Positions 60,551-64,000 of a stretch of 64,000 nucleotides of DNA are shown in pieces. Each line of letters starts with the position of its first letter. Position 1 is the stretch's first letter. The translations under genes and the position numbers were made by a program. The stretch covers positions 992,001 through 1,056,000 of the forward strand of contig NZ_JABBGC010000003.1 in NCBI RefSeq assembly GCF_012927205.1. The letters run 5' to 3'. Origin of the DNA: Chitinophaga fulva (GTDB lineage: Bacteria > Bacteroidota > Bacteroidia > Chitinophagales > Chitinophagaceae). Under the pieces are notes generated by a model, which was not told the DNA's origin, did not search any database, and saw only the letters and a program-made list of their open reading frames with translations.

Positions 60551-60685
60551 TACCTTTGCGGCTCACTTCCGCTGTTTGCAACAGCAATATGGATGATATT
60601 CTGATATATAAATATATATAATCTGGATATCGATAGTGAACAAATTTAGGAAATTTTTGCAATTGCAAATATTTAATTACCTTTG
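60551..60685 (+). promoter_or_regulatory. yceD promoter and an upstream second -7 box
   Basis: The proximal promoter is TTTG (60656-60659), 18-base spacer, TACCTTTG (60678-60685). A second perfect TACCTTTG lies at 60551-60558, without a matching -33, followed by a GCTGTT/AACAGC hairpin (60571-60585). The start codon of yceD is at 60713. Confidence 0.6.
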
Positions 60686-60712
60686 CATCCCTCTAAAAGT
60701 GAGGACATTGAT

Positions 60713-61255
60713 ATGAAACCACTCCGCGAATTTGATATAGCCTTTGTTGGATTAAAACCAGGGGTGCATTCATTTCAATATGAGATCGGAGAAAGTTTCT
60801 TTGAGCATTTTGAAGGAGAAAGGGACTTCAGTGATTGTAAGGCAACAGTGAACCTGACGCTGGACAAAAAGATTAATTTCTTTTTGCTGAAGTTTGAAAT
60901 CGGCGGTACGGTAACAGTTACCTGCGACCGTTGTGGACAGCCTTACGAGCTACAGCTCTGGGATGAGTTCAACCAGATTGTGAAAACGGTGGACAATCCT
61001 GAAGAAATGGCCAGCGAGGACGCAGATCCGGATGTAGCGTATATTTCCAAGACCGAAAGCCATCTGAACGTGGCGGAATGGATATACGAGTTTATCCTGC
61101 TGAGCATTCCGATGCAACGTATCCATCCTGACACTGCCGACGGCAAAAGCGGATGTGATCCCAAGGTAATAGAAATGCTGGAACGTATGAACCAGCAGGC
61201 TAAAGAGAACGATAACCCAATCTGGAAAGGGTTGGATAAATTTAAGGACAATTAA
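60713..61255 (+). CDS. YceD family (DUF177) protein
   Basis: 180 residues from the ATG at 60713, placed about 20 bases past the predicted transcript start; a TTG start ten codons earlier is within the promoter. The YceD pattern is clear: KPLREFDIAF, a zinc-ribbon-like CDRCGQPYEL, then DPEEMASEDADPD-like acidic region and SIPMQRIHPD. It is linked in many bacteria to ribosomal protein L32 and fatty-acid genes (yceD-rpmF-plsX), as here; its molecular role includes a proposed part in 23S rRNA metabolism. Confidence 0.9.
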   Translation: MKPLREFDIAFVGLKPGVHSFQYEIGESFFEHFEGERDFSDCKATVNLTLDKKINFFLLKFEIGGTVTVTCDRCGQPYELQLWDEFNQIVKTVDNPEEMASEDADPDVAYISKTESHLNVAEWIYEFILLSIPMQRIHPDTADGKSGCDPKVIEMLERMNQQAKENDNPIWKGLDKFKDN

Positions 61256-61267
61256 AAATTAAATAAA

Positions 61268-61462
61268 ATGCCAAATCCTAAACGCAGACATTCTCAGCAG
61301 AGATCAGCAAAGAGAAGAACGCATTATAAGGCGGTAGCGGATACATTAAGCACAGACAGCGCAACCGGTGAAGTGCACCTGAGACATCGTGCTCATTGGG
61401 TAGAAAACAAACTGTACTACAAAGGAAAAGTAGTGTTGGAAAAACAGAGCGCCGCTAAATAA
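61268..61462 (+). CDS. rpmF: 50S ribosomal protein L32
   Basis: 64 residues: MPNPKRRHSQQRSAKRRTHYKA is diagnostic for L32, and HLRHRAHWVENKLYYKGKVV completes it. It sits on the ribosome near the peptidyl-transferase region. Gap of 12 bases to yceD and 47 to plsX; one operon. No zinc Cys pairs are present (Cys-free form). Confidence 0.97.
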   Translation: MPNPKRRHSQQRSAKRRTHYKAVADTLSTDSATGEVHLRHRAHWVENKLYYKGKVVLEKQSAAK

Positions 61463-61509
61463 TTTATTTTACTATTTTTACCCGAGCTAACAAGACAAAC
61501 TTGAGTTAC

Positions 61510-62457
61510 ATGAGAATCGGGCTTGATATGATGGGAGGCGATTTTGCCCCCGCAGCAGCAGTAAAAGGAGTAAAATTATTTTTAGACACCGTTGCATCTG
61601 ATGCGCATCTGGTGCTGATAGGGGACGAGTCACAACTGGTCCCTTTATTAGCGGAAGCGCAGGTGGACCAATCAAAATATTCAGTTGTTCATTCATCCCA
61701 GGTAATCGGGATGAATGAGCACCCTACCAGGGCACTGAAAGAGAAGCCACAATCCTCCATCTCTATTGGCTTTCATTTACTGAAAAATGAGAAGATAGAT
61801 GCTTTCATCAGCGCAGGTAATACCGGCGCCATGATGGTAGGTACCTTCTATTCCATTAAAGCCATTGATGGTGTGCAACGCCCAACTATTTCTACCCTGG
61901 TCCCCCGTGAAAACGGTACACAAGGACTAATGCTGGATGTAGGTATCAACGCTGACTGTAAACCTGAAAACCTGGTGCAATTCGCTATCCTCGGCTCCCT
62001 GTATTCCAAACACATCCTGAAGGTTGATAACCCGAAGGTGGGTCTGCTGAATATCGGCGAAGAAGAAGGTAAAGGCAATTTACTGGCCCAGGCCACCTAT
62101 CCGCTGTTAAAAGAGACCAAACAAATCAATTTCATCGGAAATATCGAAGGCAGAGATGTTTTATCCGAAAAAGCCGATGTCATTGTATGTGAAGGTTTTA
62201 CCGGCAACATTATCTTAAAAATGGCCGAATCCATCTACGATATCACGTCAAGACGTAATATCAACGATGAATACCTGGCCAAATTAGACTCAGAATCTTA
62301 TGGCGGCACACCCGTGCTGGGCGTTTCAAAACCGGTTATCATCGGTCATGGTATCTCCCAGAACGTTGCCTTCAAAAATATGATCCTGCTGGCACAACAA
62401 ATGATTGAAAGTAAATTGCTGGAAAAGATCCAAGAGAGCTTCCACAGCAATAGCTAA
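61510..62457 (+). CDS. plsX: Phosphate acyltransferase PlsX
   Basis: 315 residues from the ATG at 61510. IGLDMMGGDFAP at the N-terminus, SAGNTGAMMVG, LGSLYSKHIL, GFTGNIILKM and the C-terminal helix. It forms acyl-phosphate from acyl-ACP for phospholipid synthesis. The next gene is not fabH, which normally follows plsX in this gene order; a terminator ends the operon here. Confidence 0.96.
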   Translation: MRIGLDMMGGDFAPAAAVKGVKLFLDTVASDAHLVLIGDESQLVPLLAEAQVDQSKYSVVHSSQVIGMNEHPTRALKEKPQSSISIGFHLLKNEKIDAFISAGNTGAMMVGTFYSIKAIDGVQRPTISTLVPRENGTQGLMLDVGINADCKPENLVQFAILGSLYSKHILKVDNPKVGLLNIGEEEGKGNLLAQATYPLLKETKQINFIGNIEGRDVLSEKADVIVCEGFTGNIILKMAESIYDITSRRNINDEYLAKLDSESYGGTPVLGVSKPVIIGHGISQNVAFKNMILLAQQMIESKLLEKIQESFHSNS

Positions 62458-62472
62458 GAGAATAAGATATTG

Positions 62473-62506
62473 AAAAAGGGCAAGCCGTTTGGTTTGCCCT
62501 TTTTTT
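62473..62506 (+). terminator. Terminator of the yceD-rpmF-plsX operon
   Basis: AAAAAGGGCAA (62473-62483) with TTGCCCTTTTT (62494-62504), loop of about ten bases, followed by T. Confidence 0.88.
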
Positions 62507-62516
62507 GTTCCGTCAT

Positions 62517-62560
62517 TTTTGTCCCCAGGGCTGAAGCCCTGGGCTACGATGTTATTCAGG
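62517..62560 (+). repeat. Palindromic interspersed repeat, copy 2
   Basis: CCCAGGGC (62524-62531), TGAA loop, GCCCTGGG (62536-62543), then CTACGATGTTATTCAGG. One base differs from copy 1 in the last part. Confidence 0.8.
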
Positions 62561-62581
62561 TTTTTAAGGAAGAATGGGGTG

Positions 62582-62710
62582 TGATGGATGTAATAAGGTT
62601 TTACTGGTAATATGGGAATAGGGTTGCAATAGATGAGAAAAGATTTTACCGGTAATATGGTGGCCGGAACTGTAATGGATGGGAGAAACGTTTTACCAAT
62701 AATCTGGAAG
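62582..62710 (+). repeat. Degenerate tandem array between repeat copies 2 and 3
   Basis: Three units of about 45-47 bases, each containing a version of TTTTACYGGTAATATGG at 62599, 62644 and 62690 and a TGATGGAT-type start. The array is bracketed by copy 2 and the inverted copy 3. The 366-base gap 62458-62823 contains only this and the flanking repeats and terminator. Confidence 0.65.
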
Positions 62711-62729
62711 CCATATTATCCTTTAGAAC

Positions 62730-62771
62730 CTGAACGACATCGTAGCCCAGGGCTTCAGCCCTGGGAATGCG
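62730..62771 (-). repeat. Palindromic interspersed repeat, copy 3 (inverted)
   Basis: The same stem and flank in opposite orientation to copies 1 and 2 (stem arms 62746-62753 and 62758-62765). Confidence 0.75.
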
Positions 62772-62823
62772 AAAATGATCGATGGGGAATGCGAAATTTG
62801 CCCCGAAATTTTGGAATGATTGA

Positions 62824-64000
62824 TTATTGTCCATCGTACAGCGGAAGTTTTACATAGAAAGTAGTTCCTTCATTAAGCTTGGTCTCAAACCAGATCTCCC
62901 CTCTTGTTTGTTCTGCAATGTTTTTACACATAGCAAGACCTAACCCGGTACCGGATGATTTGGTAGTGAAATTGGGCACAAAGATTTTGGACTGCACCTC
63001 CGGAGAAATCCCTCCCCCATTGTCGGCCACGCTTACAATCACGTAATGGTCCACCGTTTCCTGCAGCCGTACGCGGATAAGGCCCTGGGTATCTTCCGGA
63101 ATAGCCTGGATAGCATTGAGCAACAGGTTGGTAAACAACCGGTTCATCTGTGTTTTATCGGCAAATACATAGAGCGGCCTTCCCGGTTCCACATATTCGA
63201 TGTTACAGTCTTCCTGCGTCTGATAGAGGCCTGTCAGTGAAGACAGTACTTCATTCAACAATACCACTTCATTATTCGGTTCCCCGATACGGGCAAAAGC
63301 CGAGAAATCGGATGCGATATTGGACAGGTGCTCTATCTGTTCCACCAGCGTGCGGGCCATATTGGTAGACAGTTCCTTCACATTGGGCGAATCGCCGGCG
63401 ATGGCCCGTTGCAGGTACTGTATACTCAGCTTCATCGGGGTAAGCGGATTCTTGATCTCGTGGGCCACCTGGCGCGCCATTTCCCTCCAGGCCCCTTCCC
63501 TTTCGCTCTTGGCCAACCGGGCGGCACTGACTTCCAGCTTCCGCACCATCTTGTTGTATTCCTTTACCAGTGCACCGATTTCATCATCTTTTTCCCATTC
63601 AATTTCATCGTTGCGCTGGCCCAGGTTCACGTGCCGCAGCTTCTCCGTTACCAGTGAGAATGACCGTGTAATGGAGTTGGTGATCAACAGCGCCACCATC
63701 CCGGCAATGAGGAAAATGAACGCGTTGAAATTGATCAGCGCCACCAGGAAGTTGGAGATCTGCTGGTTACGCTCTGTCTGCGTAGCGAAATAAGGTACAT
63801 TGAGATAAGCCATTACATCGCCGTTGCGGTTACGCAGCGGCATATAGCCCGACAGGAACGGCATGGTGCCAATCTTTTCTGTCTGAATAAACTGAATATG
63901 CTGGAGGCGGGATATCTCATAATAAGCCATCGGCTCCATTTTACCGGAGATAAGGCCTTTCTCAGTCATCAGCGGTTGCGTGGTGAGGCGCAGGTTACCG
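62824..64000 (-). CDS. NtrY-like sensor histidine kinase, N-terminus beyond window
   Basis: The frame continues past the right edge of the window: upstream of the internal ATG at 63969 the codons remain open (GNLRLTTQPL), so the start is not seen. Visible part: extracellular domain, a transmembrane helix (NFNAFIFLIAGMVALLITNSI), HAMP, HisKA with REMARQVAHEIKNPLTPMKLS, and HATPase N-box NLLLNAIQ, G boxes DNGGGIS and GTGLGLAMCKNIAEQ. Such kinases respond to envelope or nutrient cues and act with NtrX-type regulators; none is within the window. Confidence 0.93.
   Translation of the reverse strand, partial: GNLRLTTQPLMTEKGLISGKMEPMAYYEISRLQHIQFIQTEKIGTMPFLSGYMPLRNRNGDVMAYLNVPYFATQTERNQQISNFLVALINFNAFIFLIAGMVALLITNSITRSFSLVTEKLRHVNLGQRNDEIEWEKDDEIGALVKEYNKMVRKLEVSAARLAKSEREGAWREMARQVAHEIKNPLTPMKLSIQYLQRAIAGDSPNVKELSTNMARTLVEQIEHLSNIASDFSAFARIGEPNNEVVLLNEVLSSLTGLYQTQEDCNIEYVEPGRPLYVFADKTQMNRLFTNLLLNAIQAIPEDTQGLIRVRLQETVDHYVIVSVADNGGGISPEVQSKIFVPNFTTKSSGTGLGLAMCKNIAEQTRGEIWFETKLNEGTTFYVKLPLYDGQ

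Noticed and set aside
62646..62834. Small frame with PRAEALGYDV
   Set aside because: The motif is the translation of the palindromic repeat, so this short frame is a repeat artefact.

Overview
The window looks like chromosome of a Bacteroidota member, most likely Chitinophagaceae and close to Chitinophaga. Evidence: a SusC/SusD locus with DUF4843 and PKD-like lipoproteins and an ECF sigma/FecR pair; a subtilase with a type IX secretion C-terminal domain; a fused SecDF; many lipoproteins; few recognisable Shine-Dalgarno sites; and repeated promoters of the Bacteroidota form TTG-N18..22-TAnnTTTG. I see no rRNA, tRNA, phage, insertion sequence or CRISPR array. The genus call is by resemblance only.

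Layout. 1-6.4 kb: two FKBP-type isomerase lipoproteins, groES-groEL with a clear promoter, then nusB, a DUF1573 lipoprotein, yajC, coaE and an A-type Fe-S carrier homologue without its C-terminal cysteines. 6.4-17.3 kb: secDF, a serine hydrolase, a DUF4397 lipoprotein, an aminotransferase, an M23 peptidase, a B12-type acyl-CoA mutase large subunit and a methyltransferase. 17.4-25.8 kb is rich in secreted proteolysis: an S46 dipeptidyl-peptidase predicted to cut after Asp/Glu, an orphan degenerate LytS-like kinase, two tandem-duplicated HEIGH-type metallopeptidase lipoproteins and a T9SS-exported subtilase. 25.9-34 kb: lpd, then a long leftward operon (PPTase, aroK, DUF423, hydrolase, ftsK, lolA), then dcd. 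34.6-43.5 kb: one nutrient-uptake locus, sigma - FecR - SusC - SusD - DUF4843 - PKD-like lipoprotein, with no degradative enzyme beside it. 43.6-45.7 kb: an RNA-repair pair (HD-Pnk end-healing enzyme plus ATP-dependent RNA ligase) preceded by a structured, possibly terminated leader RNA. 45.8-57 kb: DUF885 and DUF3810 putative metallopeptidases, DUF4272, DUF1080, an SRPBCC membrane protein, YtxH, TlpA, YggS, acyl-CoA dehydrogenase and arginase family. 57-64 kb: fructosamine kinase family, a hybrid histidine kinase, yceD-rpmF-plsX, and the 3' part of an NtrY-like kinase.

The features most worth a second look are non-coding or partly so: the leader of the RNA-repair operon; a palindromic interspersed repeat (three copies) sitting beside locus-specific short tandem arrays; the covarying hairpin in the leaders of the duplicated metallopeptidases; long AT-rich inverted repeats at gene ends; and phased TGACA motifs at the groES promoter. 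Identities and alignments quoted are by eye; no search or folding program was run.
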